Of a stretch of DNA of 62,243 nt, positions 39,401-48,199 are shown one piece after another. This stretch comes from a virus. Position 1 is the stretch's first letter; every line of letters starts with the position of its first letter. Below the pieces are notes generated by a model. The model was not told where the DNA came from. It worked only from the letters and a program-made list of their open reading frames with translations, and did no database searches. The DNA lies in IMG/VR virus record IMGVR_UViG_3300043408_000040, positions 1 through 62,243 of that record; one strand, 5' to 3'. The position numbers were made by a program, and so were the translations under genes.

Positions 39401-39736
39401 TCGGACATCAAATTCAAGGAGAACGTCACTGAAATCACCAATGCCAGCAGCATTGTTCGTGGGATCGGCGGCAAGTTTTTTGATTGGACCGATGCGTACA
39501 TCGCGGACCATGGCGGGGCGGACGGGTACTTCATCCAGAAGCAGGACTTCGGGGTGATTGCGCAGGATGTTCTGCGGGTATTCCCCCGGGCGGTTCGCAC
39601 TCGCCCTGACGGGTCTCTTGCCGTGGATTACGAGAAACTTGGCGTTCTGGCCTTCCCTGCGCTGGTTGAGACCATGGACAGACTGGACGCGCTTGAGGCC
39701 CTCGTGGCACAATTGACTAAAGGCAGCACAACATGA
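36473..39736 (+). CDS. Tail fibre with C-terminal S74 chaperone
   Basis: 1087 residues. The N-terminal part attaches to the tail ('VLKDRVKVSSSVTGTGSAVLG'). The middle has at least five repeats of 'GGTGxTxxTxGDLLY...LAKLAG' near residues 457, 521, 633, 695 and 791. The C-terminus 'SSDIKFKENVTEI' carries the Ser977-Lys982 pair of the intramolecular chaperone/peptidase S74, with 'FGVIAQDVL' nearby. It self-trims after trimer folding. Receptor binding. Confidence 0.9.
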   Translation: MAIVLKDRVKVSSSVTGTGSAVLGSAAAGYQDFSAIGSGNSTYYAITQQSGTEWEIGKGVATNSAGTWTLTRDVVFSSSNAGALTNFTGGTKDVFVTYPAEKAIYEELAGNVLVDGGPITVIGNNVTAYTTFSAALGELYANINSFAQLYAQNYSSGNEASADFVAYRNDATNDTAKFVDMGINSSNYTSTAYPVFTPGSAYVFNDGGEMFFGSATDDVVLFAGGAGTANRAIRIKGTTQSVELANGLSVAGAAGVTGPATFGSTVLLAADPTLALQAATKAYVDQAVSTGLHVHQPVRVNSTANLTATYNNGAAGVGATLTNLGALAALSIDGVAVAVNDRVLVFQQTAAAQNGVYVVTAVGSGAVAWVLTRSSDTNSYIPESDTGLGGGDYFYVQEGLTGAGDSYICTNSGTITFGTTAITFTQFSGAITYTGTAPISVTGQTIALTGTVGAVSGGTGQTAVSTGDLLYGTGANTWGRLAAGAGYKSLMMNAGGTQVEWNAVPLNQSSAVSGALPTANGGTGLTTYTLGDLLYSSATNTLAKLAGSVSTTKTFLTQTGTGAASAAPAWGSIAAADVSGLAPSATTDTTNAANITSGTLAVARLSGAYTGITGVGTLTAGTWNGGTVAAGYGGTGFATYAVGDLLYAGTTTSLAKLAGVASGNALLSGGVGTAPAWGKIGLQTHVSGTLAIANGGTGATDAATARANLGAGTGNGSVTSVAAGAYLTGGTITTAGTLAVDADTANTASKVVARDASGNFSAGTITANLTGTASNATTAVNVSGTVAIANGGTGAATATAARTNLGATTLGSSLFTLTNVAAISFPRFNADNTVSSLDAATFRTAIGAGTSSTTGTVTSIVAGTGLSGGTITTTGTIALANTAVTAGSYTTANITVDAQGRITAASNGSGGGGVTSITGTASQVVASASTGAVTLSLPQSIATTSSVQFGSFGVGTAASGTAGEIRATNNITAYYSSDIKFKENVTEITNASSIVRGIGGKFFDWTDAYIADHGGADGYFIQKQDFGVIAQDVLRVFPRAVRTRPDGSLAVDYEKLGVLAFPALVETMDRLDALEALVAQLTKGSTT

Positions 39737-40311
39737 GCACGTACTCCCCCTCTTTGCGAATCGAACTCATCACCACCGGCGATCAAGCCGGGGTGTGGGG
39801 TAATACGACAAACACGAACCTTGGAACGCTCATTGAGTCCGCCATTGCTGGGTACACTTCGGTATCCATCACGTCCGCCAATCAGGCGCTAACCGCACTG
39901 AACGGGGCGGCCGACCAATCGCGCAACATGGTCATTGCGCTGACCACGACAACCGGCGCAGCGTTCAACGTGTACGCACCCCCGGCGGAGAAAACGTACG
40001 TCATCAAGAACGCCAGCGCGTACCCAGCCACGCTGTACAACTCCACGGTACTCGGCAACACAACGGCCGCAGGAGCAGGTGTGGTTATTCCTGCAGGCCA
40101 GACAGCCTCAGTGTGGTCTGACGGCACAAACTGCGCATTTCAGAATACGTATATTGAAGGAACCACGGGCAGCCTCACAACGGCGAACTGGTCTGTGTTG
40201 CAGATTGGCGATGCTCTGTACTTCCGCCACAACGGGATCAACAAAATGAAACTGGACCCAGACGGCAACGCCACTGTCGCCGGGGACGTCACCGCCTTCG
40301 GCACACTGTAA
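39733..40311 (+). CDS. Fibre-associated protein (192 aa)
   Basis: Opens 'MSTYSPSLRIELITTGDQAGVWGNTTN', the start of many phage tail fibre or fibre-tip proteins, followed by beta-rich segments and 'YFRHNGINKMKLDPDGNATV'. ATGA overlap with the long fibre gene. Confidence 0.78.
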   Translation: MSTYSPSLRIELITTGDQAGVWGNTTNTNLGTLIESAIAGYTSVSITSANQALTALNGAADQSRNMVIALTTTTGAAFNVYAPPAEKTYVIKNASAYPATLYNSTVLGNTTAAGAGVVIPAGQTASVWSDGTNCAFQNTYIEGTTGSLTTANWSVLQIGDALYFRHNGINKMKLDPDGNATVAGDVTAFGTL

Positions 40312-40320
40312 GGGTTTTGT

Positions 40321-41757
40321 ATGGCAATACCTGCAACAAACATCACAAGCAGTACAGTTAACACCAACTTGGGCAATACCGCCACAGCAGAACTTTCGTT
40401 GGATAACGCCCGTGTTCGATCGCTTGGCAGCAATAGCGGCGCATCAGGGACAGCCTTCAGCGTCTCGTCTTTGGGCTCCAAAAGCGGGACGTTTATCATG
40501 CTGACCAACACTACCGCAAACTTTACGACAGACTCTAGTTCTAGCGGCTACGCCTTTAGTACGCAGCCGCAGATGGCAGACGCTTTTTACTCGACGAGCA
40601 TAGAAACCAGCAGCCTTGATCTTGCGCTGACGAAATACTATTTGAACTCCGGCATCCGCTTGCGCGCAGCCTTTAAGGCGCCGGGGAGTGTTGCTTTATA
40701 CGGCAACGGCGTTGCTACCTCACCCTCCACAACGTCCAACCTGTTTGTCGGTACTCAATACTATCTTGCCGGTGTTCAGCGCGCCGGAATTTTAAAGCTA
40801 AACACCGCGCTGCAAGTAGTGGCGCAGTGCTATATACCCAACTACACATCAGCGGGTGGTGTTGTGGTGGATGCTTCTGAGAACATATATTTTTCGGGTG
40901 GTACCACAATAGGCGGCAGCACTTCGCAGTACGTGCTTGTCGCGCTGAACCCGACTATGACTACAATGCGGTGGAATAAAACCAGAACAGATAGCCCAAT
41001 TACTCCGCAGTGTACGGATACGCTGGGTAATCTGTACGCAATAATTGGCGACACTAGCCTCATCCAGCGGATTGTTAAGTTCAATTCTTCTGGTACGCAA
41101 CTATTTCAAACAACAACCCGCCCTAGTGTTGCGGGGTTTGTCGCATCCGTGAACTGTAACGGTAGCGGGACGTTTGCGGCGTTGTCTTGGTCAGGCTCCG
41201 GGGTGTGTCTTGCGTTTTACAGCTCCGCAGGGGCCTTTCAATGGGCAAGGCAGTTAGGTGGCATAACAGATTCCTCAAGCAAGGTGTTTGTGACATCTGC
41301 CGGGGATGTGTACTGTGTGTGCGCGGCGTCGGACATATCCCTGTACATTTTTAGATTTAACTCCAGCGGGACACTCGTTTGGCAGCGAAGGCTCACGGCA
41401 TCCGTTACTTCTGGTGCGATCACCCCAAATCTTTTTTTTCCGCAAGGAGCCATAAGCGTTGTTGGCGCCGCTGATGGCGTGCTGACAGTGGCTTTTACTC
41501 TTGGTTACGACGACGGGTACAGCTACCGAGCCGAGGGGGGGTTGTTGTCGGTCCAGACAGACGGCTCTGGTGCGGGCACCTACGCAACAGGGGGTGTAAC
41601 ATTTACGTACGCGGCTAGTTCTTTAGCAATTGCTATACTAACATCCGTTACCAACACAACTGTTGCGCTAAACAGCGATACTATTTACATCCCGCAACCA
41701 GTTTCGCCAGTTTCTGCCACGCCCGCCGCCCTCACAACATCGACGGTAAATATATGA
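40321..41757 (+). CDS. Putative receptor-binding protein, beta-propeller-like (478 aa)
   Basis: Repeated short blades, such as 'ILKLNTALQVVAQCYIPNYTSAGGVVVDASENIYFSGG' and 'IVKFNSSGTQLFQTTTRPS', 'YIFRFNSSGTLVWQRRLTAS', resemble beta-propeller repeats. N-terminal 60 residues look like a fibre-attachment piece. Probably host-range variable. Confidence 0.68.
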   Translation: MAIPATNITSSTVNTNLGNTATAELSLDNARVRSLGSNSGASGTAFSVSSLGSKSGTFIMLTNTTANFTTDSSSSGYAFSTQPQMADAFYSTSIETSSLDLALTKYYLNSGIRLRAAFKAPGSVALYGNGVATSPSTTSNLFVGTQYYLAGVQRAGILKLNTALQVVAQCYIPNYTSAGGVVVDASENIYFSGGTTIGGSTSQYVLVALNPTMTTMRWNKTRTDSPITPQCTDTLGNLYAIIGDTSLIQRIVKFNSSGTQLFQTTTRPSVAGFVASVNCNGSGTFAALSWSGSGVCLAFYSSAGAFQWARQLGGITDSSSKVFVTSAGDVYCVCAASDISLYIFRFNSSGTLVWQRRLTASVTSGAITPNLFFPQGAISVVGAADGVLTVAFTLGYDDGYSYRAEGGLLSVQTDGSGAGTYATGGVTFTYAASSLAIAILTSVTNTTVALNSDTIYIPQPVSPVSATPAALTTSTVNI

Positions 41758-42119
41758 GCATTTACGCATACAGAAAAAAGGCCACCGGTGAGTATCCGAG
41801 GTTTGAGGGGGATGTGCGGCTGGAGCACCCTGAGATCGGTGGTGTTTTTGTGTGCCCGGACACGTACGAGCCCGTTTATGCGGGCGTGTTTCCGGAGCTT
41901 TTTGCAGACATCGTTGCGGTTGAGTTACCGCCAGCGGAAGTGGGCGGGGTTTGGGTTCAGCAGTTCGCAGTTACACCAGCCCCCGCCTTAAGGCCTGCGT
42001 TTTCACCGGGCGGTTTTCCGCAACGCCCGAAACTGCGGCGCCCTACTGGCGCCAGTGCCATATTCCCAACCGAGGCCACAGGCCGTATTGAAGTCACGCG
42101 GCTTGGGCCAAACACTTAA
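41754..42119 (+). CDS. Putative fibre-assembly or tip protein (121 aa)
   Basis: 'MSIYAYRKKATGEYPRFEGDVRLEHPEIGGVF' and a Pro-rich end. ATGA overlap with the propeller-like gene, so a fibre chaperone is plausible but unproven. Confidence 0.65.
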   Translation: MSIYAYRKKATGEYPRFEGDVRLEHPEIGGVFVCPDTYEPVYAGVFPELFADIVAVELPPAEVGGVWVQQFAVTPAPALRPAFSPGGFPQRPKLRRPTGASAIFPTEATGRIEVTRLGPNT

Positions 42120-42128
42120 AGGATTGCC

Positions 42129-42488
42129 ATGACAGCACCAACAGTAAACATCGGAACCGTCGCCAACGTATTTGTGCGGCAGATGGTTTTTGCGGCAGCA
42201 GGAGATCAAGAACTGGGGCATGCGCACCCATTCGACCATATGACGTTGCTTGCAAAAGGCAGTATGTCGGTGACGATCGGTGACAAAGAGACTGTGTTTA
42301 CCGCCCCCAGTATGGTCTATATTGAGGCGAATACACAGCACACGCTGACGGCCACTTCCGAACAAACCGTGGCCTACTGCGTTCACGCACTCCGTGAGCC
42401 AGCAGGGGATATTATTGCGCCCGACATGATTCCTCAAGGGGCTGCGCTTTTTGATGTTTTGGTGGCGAGCACATCCAAGAATGCGTAA
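42129..42488 (+). CDS. Cupin-domain protein (119 aa)
   Basis: Cupin_2 motif 1 'GHAHPFDHMTLLAKGSMSV' (two His plus later positions), then 'MVYIEANTQHTLTATSEQTVAYCV' as motif 2. Single-domain barrel. It may bind a metal or small ligand. First of three cupin-like genes. Confidence 0.8.
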   Translation: MTAPTVNIGTVANVFVRQMVFAAAGDQELGHAHPFDHMTLLAKGSMSVTIGDKETVFTAPSMVYIEANTQHTLTATSEQTVAYCVHALREPAGDIIAPDMIPQGAALFDVLVASTSKNA

Positions 42489-43017
42489 TATCCTGCCCGA
42501 GGACGTGCCTGAGTTTTCTGACTTGGTGCATTTTACTGAGTGGTATCTGGCTGCGGGCATGCCAATTCTTTTACCGGAAACAACAGAGGTATTCCTGTCA
42601 GACGACGCTACGGCAACTTGTCTGTTTCGATACGGGCGGTATCAGTTTGAGATGTACTTCATCCACCCGGACCCAATTATTCCCGTGCACGCACATCCGG
42701 GGGTGGAGAACATTGAAATTCCAATCTCTGGTTGGGGGTTATTGACGCACAGCGTGCTGCAGTCCCGCGTTCAGCGGGAAGGGCAAACCCACGGTAAAGG
42801 TATTCGAGAGCGAGCGGACACCGCAGGGTTTGCGCTTTTTTCGGCACAAAAGTGGGATGATGGTGTTGAGATGTCAACCATAGGCGCACGGTGGAAAGGC
42901 TTCACGGCGGGTCCAAAACATGATGCGCTGATTCGCCGGTTTAACCCTGATTGTTTCGCGTATGCTGGATATGCCGACGTGACGCTCAAAAAGCCTTTGG
43001 CCGACGCAGTCATGTAA
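42481..43017 (+). CDS. Cupin-like protein, 'HPGVENI' type (178 aa)
   Basis: 'FEMYFIHPDPIIPVHAHPGVENIEIPISG' (in pieces) and 'GFALFSAQKW' match the next gene closely. Start at 42481, overlapping the previous stop by 8 bases. Metal-binding barrel suspected. Tandem paralogue. Confidence 0.75.
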   Translation: MRNILPEDVPEFSDLVHFTEWYLAAGMPILLPETTEVFLSDDATATCLFRYGRYQFEMYFIHPDPIIPVHAHPGVENIEIPISGWGLLTHSVLQSRVQREGQTHGKGIRERADTAGFALFSAQKWDDGVEMSTIGARWKGFTAGPKHDALIRRFNPDCFAYAGYADVTLKKPLADAVM

Positions 43018-43026
43018 GGATGCGTG

Positions 43027-43539
43027 ATGCAGTTTGTTTTTCCAAACATCTCCGGGACGCTTGAAGAGTTTGCGGCTTGGTACAAAGCGAACGAGTACCC
43101 TGTGCGCCCTCCATTTGAGGATTGTGTGTACGTCACGGATAACAGCTACAGCTACGTGCTTTTTCGCCAAGGGTGTTTTCAGGCGGAAGTCTATTTGGTA
43201 AAGCCGGACTCAGGCTCCCCGGACCACAGCCATCCCGGAGTTGAGAACATAATCTTGTTGTGGGGCGGCGACGCGTACCCGAGTTTTGACGGCGTTCGTT
43301 CCCCAGTCGTGCGGTCAATCGCACGCGCAGACGGAACAAGCTCCTGCTTTGGCGTTATAGGCCCTAAAATAACCGACGCGCACACGCACGCCCTGCACAC
43401 CGGACCAAAAGGGGCGGCGTTCTTGAGTCTTGAAAAGTGGCCAGAGGACGTTAAGCCGACCAGCGTTATTGTGAACTGGAAGGGTGCAGCCATTGGCGAC
43501 GAACACGCAACACAAATTCAACCGCTGAACGGCGGGTAA
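43027..43539 (+). CDS. Cupin-like protein, 'HPGVENI' type, paralogue of preceding gene (170 aa)
   Basis: 'QAEVYLVKPDSGSPDHSHPGVENIILLWGG' and 'GAAFLSLEKWPEDVKPTSVIVNWKG' align with the gene upstream, which has the same spacing. Start at 43027 with AAGGA upstream. A duplicated pair next to fibre genes. Confidence 0.78.
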   Translation: MQFVFPNISGTLEEFAAWYKANEYPVRPPFEDCVYVTDNSYSYVLFRQGCFQAEVYLVKPDSGSPDHSHPGVENIILLWGGDAYPSFDGVRSPVVRSIARADGTSSCFGVIGPKITDAHTHALHTGPKGAAFLSLEKWPEDVKPTSVIVNWKGAAIGDEHATQIQPLNGG

Positions 43540-43547
43540 GGACCTAC

Positions 43548-43958
43548 ATGTTTCCATTGACTGCACTTTTAGACGTGGGTGGCAAACTCATCGACAAGCT
43601 GATCCCGGACCCCGAAGCCAAAGCTCGCGCGCAACTGGAGCTGGCCAAGATGGCGCAGGACGGCGAGTTGGCAAAAATGGCCAACGACACCAAGCTGTTT
43701 GAGGTTGAGCAGACCAATACCACGGAGCGGTGGAAAGCAGACATGAGTTCCGACTCTTGGCTGTCAAAAAACATCCGCCCCATGGCGCTGATCGCCATTT
43801 TCGTGGCGTACTTTGTGTTCACCATGATGAGCGCATTCGGATACAACGCGCAGTCCGCCTACGTGCAACTCCTCGGCCAGTGGGGGCAGATCGTGTTCAT
43901 CGCTTACTTTGGCGGTCGCACTATTGAAAAGCTCGCGGACATGAAGGCCAAGAAATGA
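43548..43958 (+). CDS. Holin (GTA_holin_3TM-like)
   Basis: 136 residues. A charged helical N-terminus, 'WLSKNIRPMALIAIFVAYFVFTMMS', a second hydrophobic stretch 'YVQLLGQWGQIVFIAYFGGR', and a basic end. The 'SWLSKNIRPM' phrase is typical of the 3TM holin family of gene-transfer agents and phages. Forms the membrane lesion for endolysin; ATGA-coupled to it. Confidence 0.85.
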   Translation: MFPLTALLDVGGKLIDKLIPDPEAKARAQLELAKMAQDGELAKMANDTKLFEVEQTNTTERWKADMSSDSWLSKNIRPMALIAIFVAYFVFTMMSAFGYNAQSAYVQLLGQWGQIVFIAYFGGRTIEKLADMKAKK

Positions 43959-44467
43959 AAGCCAATTTCGACTCCGCCCTCAAGGCCATCCTACATCACG
44001 AAGGCGGCTACGTGGACAACCCCGCTGACCCGGGCGGGCGCACCAACCTTGGTGTGACCCAGAAAGTCTGGGAGGAGTGGGTGGGCCACCCCGTGGACGA
44101 GAAGCAGATGCGCGCGCTGACGCCTGAATTGGTGGGCCCCATGTACAAGGTTAAGTATTGGGACAAGGTCAAGGGTGACGATTTACCGACAGGTGTGGAC
44201 TACGCCGTGTTTGACGCGGCTGTGAACTCCGGCCCCGGCCGTGCCGCAAAGTGGCTGCAGGCGTGTGTAGGCGTTGACCCTGACGGCGGTATTGGCCCCA
44301 AGACGCTGGCTGCTGTGGCCAAGTTTGACCCCGCCGATCTGATCGAGGATTACGCCAAGCGGCGCCTGTCCTTCTTGATGGATTTGCCGCATTGGGGTAC
44401 ATTTGGCAAGGGCTGGAGCCGCCGCGTGGCGGAAGTGCAAACCGTAGCCTCGTCCATGACCGCGTGA
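43955..44467 (+). CDS. Endolysin, glycosyl hydrolase family 108 (N-acetylmuramidase)
   Basis: 170 residues. 'ILHHEGGYVDNPADPGGRTNLGVT' holds the catalytic Glu16 and the family signature; 'DYAVFDAAVNSGPGRAAKWLQACVGVDPDGGIGPKTLA' is the peptidoglycan-binding-3 segment. It cuts the glycan chain of the cell wall. No signal peptide, so it needs the holin. Confidence 0.93.
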   Translation: MKANFDSALKAILHHEGGYVDNPADPGGRTNLGVTQKVWEEWVGHPVDEKQMRALTPELVGPMYKVKYWDKVKGDDLPTGVDYAVFDAAVNSGPGRAAKWLQACVGVDPDGGIGPKTLAAVAKFDPADLIEDYAKRRLSFLMDLPHWGTFGKGWSRRVAEVQTVASSMTA

Positions 44468-44475
44468 GGTAAACC

Positions 44476-46419
44476 GTGCCATTGCAAAAACTTCAGCTTC
44501 GCCCCGGCGTCAATCGAGAATCAACATCGCTGGCCAATGAGGGCACTTGGTTCGAGATGGACAAGGTGCGTTTTCGCTCGGGCTATCCCGAAAAGCTGGG
44601 CGGTTGGGACTTGGACACGGGTACTACGGTGAGTACGCTGAAACCCCCGGCCGGCTCGTATTGGGGTGTTTGCCGTTCATTGTGGAACTGGATCACACTG
44701 GCGGGATTCAACCTGATGGGTCTCGGCACCAACCTGAAATACTACATTCAGCAGACCTCCGGTGGCAGCTTCCACGACATCACACCCCTCCGTGAAGTGG
44801 CAACAGTTGGGTCAAATGCCTTCACCACAATCAACGGCTCCACCACGGTAGTGGTCAACGATACGGCGCACGGCGGCCAGACGGGTGATTTTGTGACGAT
44901 CTCCGGCGTGGCGGGTGCGGTCAACGGCATTCCTGCGGCAGCGCTGAATCTTGAGTTTCGCATGACGTACCTGACGTCGAACACTTACAGCATCACGGTT
45001 TCCGCGCCTGCCACGTCGTCGGGCACCGCTGGTGCGGCGACATTTTCGTATCAGATTTCCGTTGGCGGCGACATTTTCACGGTCGGTGTTGGCTGGGGTG
45101 CGGGCGGCTGGGGCGGAGATTCCAATGGCACATTGACTGGGTGGGGTTCTGCGGCCCCGGCGGGACTTGGTGTCGGCATCCAAATGCGCTTGTGGAGTCA
45201 GGCCAACTACGGGCAAGACCTTATCATCAACCCCCGTGGCGGCGCCTTGTATCTGTGGAAGGTCAACGCAAACCCTACTGTGTATGACCGCGCTGTTTTG
45301 CTCAGCTCAACGAGCCCCGCACCGTACACCACGGACACCTCCTGCCCGTCTGTGTGTAACGCAGTGGCCGTGTCAGACGCTTCGCGCTTTGTGCTGGCGT
45401 TTGGCTGCAACGACTACGGCGAGACGGCCATCGACCCTCTACTGGTGCGCTGGTCGGATCAGGAAAATTACAGCGTGTGGGCGCCTGCGGCAACCAATCA
45501 GGCCGGTAGCTACCGCCTGAGCACGGGTTCGTCCATTGTGGCCAACCTGCAGACCCGGCAGGAAATCTTGGTCTGGACCGATGCAGCGCTGTACTCCATG
45601 CAGTACCTTGGCCCACCTTACGTCTGGGGTTTCCAGATTCTGGGCAGCAACCTTTCTATCGCTGGGCCGAACGCCGTCGCCACGGCGGCAAACGTCACAT
45701 ACTGGATGGGGCTGGACAAGTTCTACATGTACTCCGGTCGTGTGGAGACTTTGTACTGCCCACTGCGACAGTACATCTTCGGCGACATCAACCTGCAGCA
45801 GCAGTACCAGTTCTTTGCCAGCACCAACGAAGGCTTCAACGAAATCTGGTGGTTCTACTGCTCGGCCAACTCCACGACCATTGACCGCTACGTGATTTAC
45901 AACCACTTGGAAAAAATCTGGTCTTACGGCAACATGGCGCGAACTGCTTGGGTGGACAGCCCCCTGCGGGACTACCCCGCCGCTGCTGGTTACAACGGCC
46001 AGCTGATCTACCACGAAGACGGCGTTGATGACGGCACCACAAACCCTCCAAGCCCGATCGAGTCGTACGTACAGTCTGCCGACATGAACATCGGTGATGG
46101 TCATAACTACGGCTTTGTCTGGCGCATGATCCCCGATGTGACGTTTGACGGCTCCTATGTGAACAATCCTGCAGTGACCATTACGCTGCGCCCACGGCAG
46201 AACCCCGGCTCCAACTACAGTGCTGCACCAACGCTCGAAGTCGCAAGTGCACAGAACTATCAGGGCCAGCGCAACTACGTTGTGCAGCAGTTCACCGAGA
46301 TTGTGTACACCCGCGTGCGCGGCCGGCAGATGGCGTTCAAGATTGCGTCCGATGGCCTCGGGGTGCAGTGGCAGCTTGGCGTGCCTTCGCTCGATTTGCG
46401 TCCTGATGGACGTAGGTGA
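44476..46419 (+). CDS. Tail nozzle / packaged-DNA stabilisation protein
   Basis: 647 residues, GTG start after GAGG. Opens 'LQLRPGVNRESTSLANEGTWFEMDKVRFRSGYPEKLGGW', as in phage nozzle proteins, and contains beta-propeller-like parts 'VRWSDQENYSVWAPAATNQAGSYRLSTG' and 'FYMYSGRVETLYCPLRQYIF'. It probably forms the nozzle below the adaptor, like P22 gp10 or T7 gp12. Confidence 0.78.
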   Translation: MPLQKLQLRPGVNRESTSLANEGTWFEMDKVRFRSGYPEKLGGWDLDTGTTVSTLKPPAGSYWGVCRSLWNWITLAGFNLMGLGTNLKYYIQQTSGGSFHDITPLREVATVGSNAFTTINGSTTVVVNDTAHGGQTGDFVTISGVAGAVNGIPAAALNLEFRMTYLTSNTYSITVSAPATSSGTAGAATFSYQISVGGDIFTVGVGWGAGGWGGDSNGTLTGWGSAAPAGLGVGIQMRLWSQANYGQDLIINPRGGALYLWKVNANPTVYDRAVLLSSTSPAPYTTDTSCPSVCNAVAVSDASRFVLAFGCNDYGETAIDPLLVRWSDQENYSVWAPAATNQAGSYRLSTGSSIVANLQTRQEILVWTDAALYSMQYLGPPYVWGFQILGSNLSIAGPNAVATAANVTYWMGLDKFYMYSGRVETLYCPLRQYIFGDINLQQQYQFFASTNEGFNEIWWFYCSANSTTIDRYVIYNHLEKIWSYGNMARTAWVDSPLRDYPAAAGYNGQLIYHEDGVDDGTTNPPSPIESYVQSADMNIGDGHNYGFVWRMIPDVTFDGSYVNNPAVTITLRPRQNPGSNYSAAPTLEVASAQNYQGQRNYVVQQFTEIVYTRVRGRQMAFKIASDGLGVQWQLGVPSLDLRPDGRR

Positions 46420-46422
46420 CTT

Positions 46423-47061
46423 ATGGCCCGTCTAAATCTGACTCGGCCACCGTTCCTGCCCGTTGCGCCGCAGGACTACGATGCGCATTTCCACAACCAG
46501 CACAGCGATGTGCTGCGTTTGTACTTCAACCAGCTGGATAACACGCTGTCTTCCGTGCTGGCCCCTCGCGGCGGCAAGTGGTTGGACCTTCCTTACGCTG
46601 CGATTCAGCGAGACACCGACAAGACTTTTACGGCCAATACGGCCACGCAGATCACGTTCAACACCAACGACTTCCTGAACGGCTGCACAAACAACGGCAC
46701 GGACGGGATCGGCGTGTCGCAAAGCGGAATCTACAACTACCAGTTCAGCGTGCAGTTTGCCAATACTGACACCCAAATCCACGCGGCATGGGTGTGGTTG
46801 CGCAAGAATAACGTGGACGTTACGGGTACGGGCAGCCGGTTCGACATACCAGCCAAGCACGGAAGCAGTGATGGGTACCTGATCGCGGCTTGTAACTTTT
46901 ACGTGGAGCTGTCTGCCGGGGACACGGTTGAGATGATGGCGGCGGTAGGCAATGCAGGGGTGTACATGGAAGCCTACCCGGCCCAGACTACTCCGTTCGC
47001 ACGACCGTCCATCCCGTCGGTTGTGGCTACGCTGGCATTTGTGTCAAACACGCCCGCGTGA
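46423..47061 (+). CDS. Virion protein with C1q/TNF-like jelly-roll (212 aa)
   Basis: 'ITFNTNDFLNGCTNNGTDGIGVSQSGIYNYQFSVQFANTD' (in pieces), 'AWVWLRKNNVDVTGTGSRF' and 'LSAGDTVEMMAAVGNAGVYMEAYP' fit the C1q-like trimer fold. An N-terminal 'NQHSDVLRLYFNQLDNTLSSVL' helix may attach it to the tail. A tail spike or tip candidate. Confidence 0.75.
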   Translation: MARLNLTRPPFLPVAPQDYDAHFHNQHSDVLRLYFNQLDNTLSSVLAPRGGKWLDLPYAAIQRDTDKTFTANTATQITFNTNDFLNGCTNNGTDGIGVSQSGIYNYQFSVQFANTDTQIHAAWVWLRKNNVDVTGTGSRFDIPAKHGSSDGYLIAACNFYVELSAGDTVEMMAAVGNAGVYMEAYPAQTTPFARPSIPSVVATLAFVSNTPA

Positions 47062-47095
47062 TAGACTCGATCAACCCCTTTTCTGCGAGGCCTGC

Positions 47096-48199
47096 ATGAG
47101 CTTCCCACCATATCAAAACCCCGGCATTGGCCCGATTCAGGCCATGTCCGATCAAAATGCAAACGAGACTCTGATGGCTAACGGCGGTCAGATGTTCGCT
47201 TCGGGCGGTATCGCCATGCTGGCTGACGGTGGCCTGAACGCGCTGCCCAAGTACAAGTACGACCCCAAGACACAGCGCTACACATTGGCAGACGCAGAGG
47301 CTGCTCCAAAGGCTGGCGGCCTAGAAAATTTGATCGCCCGTAGTGGCTCGGCTTCTGGCGGCGACAGCGTCCCCAGCTCGTGGTCAAGCATGACCAATGC
47401 GGAAAAAGCGGCATACTATGCGGACAACCCCACCATGGGAAAACTTGCTCGCGGCCTGCAAGCAGGGCTTGGCATGACGGGTTTGGGGGCTGTTGCCAAG
47501 TACCTCAACCCTCAAGGGTGGGGTGAGGCGGATGCTATTTCACGCGGTTTTGACCCGTCGCAGACCAGCTTTGGCCGGGAGTCCGCCTTGTTTGGTTTAC
47601 TGCCGGGACGCGAAGCAGTTCCGCAGCCGGGTGTGGACGCGTACGGTTACGGCGCCAGCGGCTACGGCTTTGCCAACCCAATGCAGGTTGAAGGCGGTAC
47701 TCAGGGCCCTATGTCTGGTGCAGCTTTTGGCGAGGCCGCGCCCAATCTAGCGGGCCTTGGCTCCGGATACGAAGGCATGGGCGGCGCCGGGATGTACAAC
47801 ACAAGCACCTACAACAGCTACAACCCGTCCGACAGTAGCGACGGTAGCGAGAGCGGAGGCGGTGTGGGCGCAGCCCAAGGCGGTTTGATGGCTTTGGCTG
47901 GCGGTGGGATGAGCCATTTGGGCGACTATTCTGATGGTGGGCGTTTGCTGCGGGGCCCCGGCGACGGCGTGTCCGACGACATCCCCGCGACAATTGGCGA
48001 CAAACGCCCCGCACGTCTCGCGGACGGAGAATTTGTGGTTCCTGCCCGTATTGTCTCGGAGCTGGGCAACGGCTCAACTGAGGCAGGCGCGCGGCAGCTT
48101 TACGCCATGATGGATCGCATCCAGAAAGCCCGAGGCAAGACGGTTGGCAAAGACAACGTGGCGGTAGACAGTCGCGCAGCGAAGCACCTACCTGTATGA
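47096..48199 (+). CDS. GG-motif virion protein with 'GPGDGVSDDIPA' domain (367 aa)
   Basis: GG motifs near the N-terminus ('MANGGQMFASGGIAMLADGG') and centre ('AQGGLMALAGGGMSH', 'DGGRLLRGPGDGVSDDIPA'). The C-terminus 'ADGEFVVPARIVSELGNGSTEAGARQLYAMMDRI' is a conserved domain at the ends of many phage virion proteins. Probably an ejected or tail-core protein. Start at 47096 after GAGG. Confidence 0.8.
   Translation: MSFPPYQNPGIGPIQAMSDQNANETLMANGGQMFASGGIAMLADGGLNALPKYKYDPKTQRYTLADAEAAPKAGGLENLIARSGSASGGDSVPSSWSSMTNAEKAAYYADNPTMGKLARGLQAGLGMTGLGAVAKYLNPQGWGEADAISRGFDPSQTSFGRESALFGLLPGREAVPQPGVDAYGYGASGYGFANPMQVEGGTQGPMSGAAFGEAAPNLAGLGSGYEGMGGAGMYNTSTYNSYNPSDSSDGSESGGGVGAAQGGLMALAGGGMSHLGDYSDGGRLLRGPGDGVSDDIPATIGDKRPARLADGEFVVPARIVSELGNGSTEAGARQLYAMMDRIQKARGKTVGKDNVAVDSRAAKHLPV

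Noticed and set aside
36473-39736. Repeats in the long fibre as tandem genomic repeats or phase-variation tract
   Set aside because: They are protein-level GGTG/LAKLAG repeats with diverged codons, typical of fibre modules, with no DNA-level tract prone to slippage.
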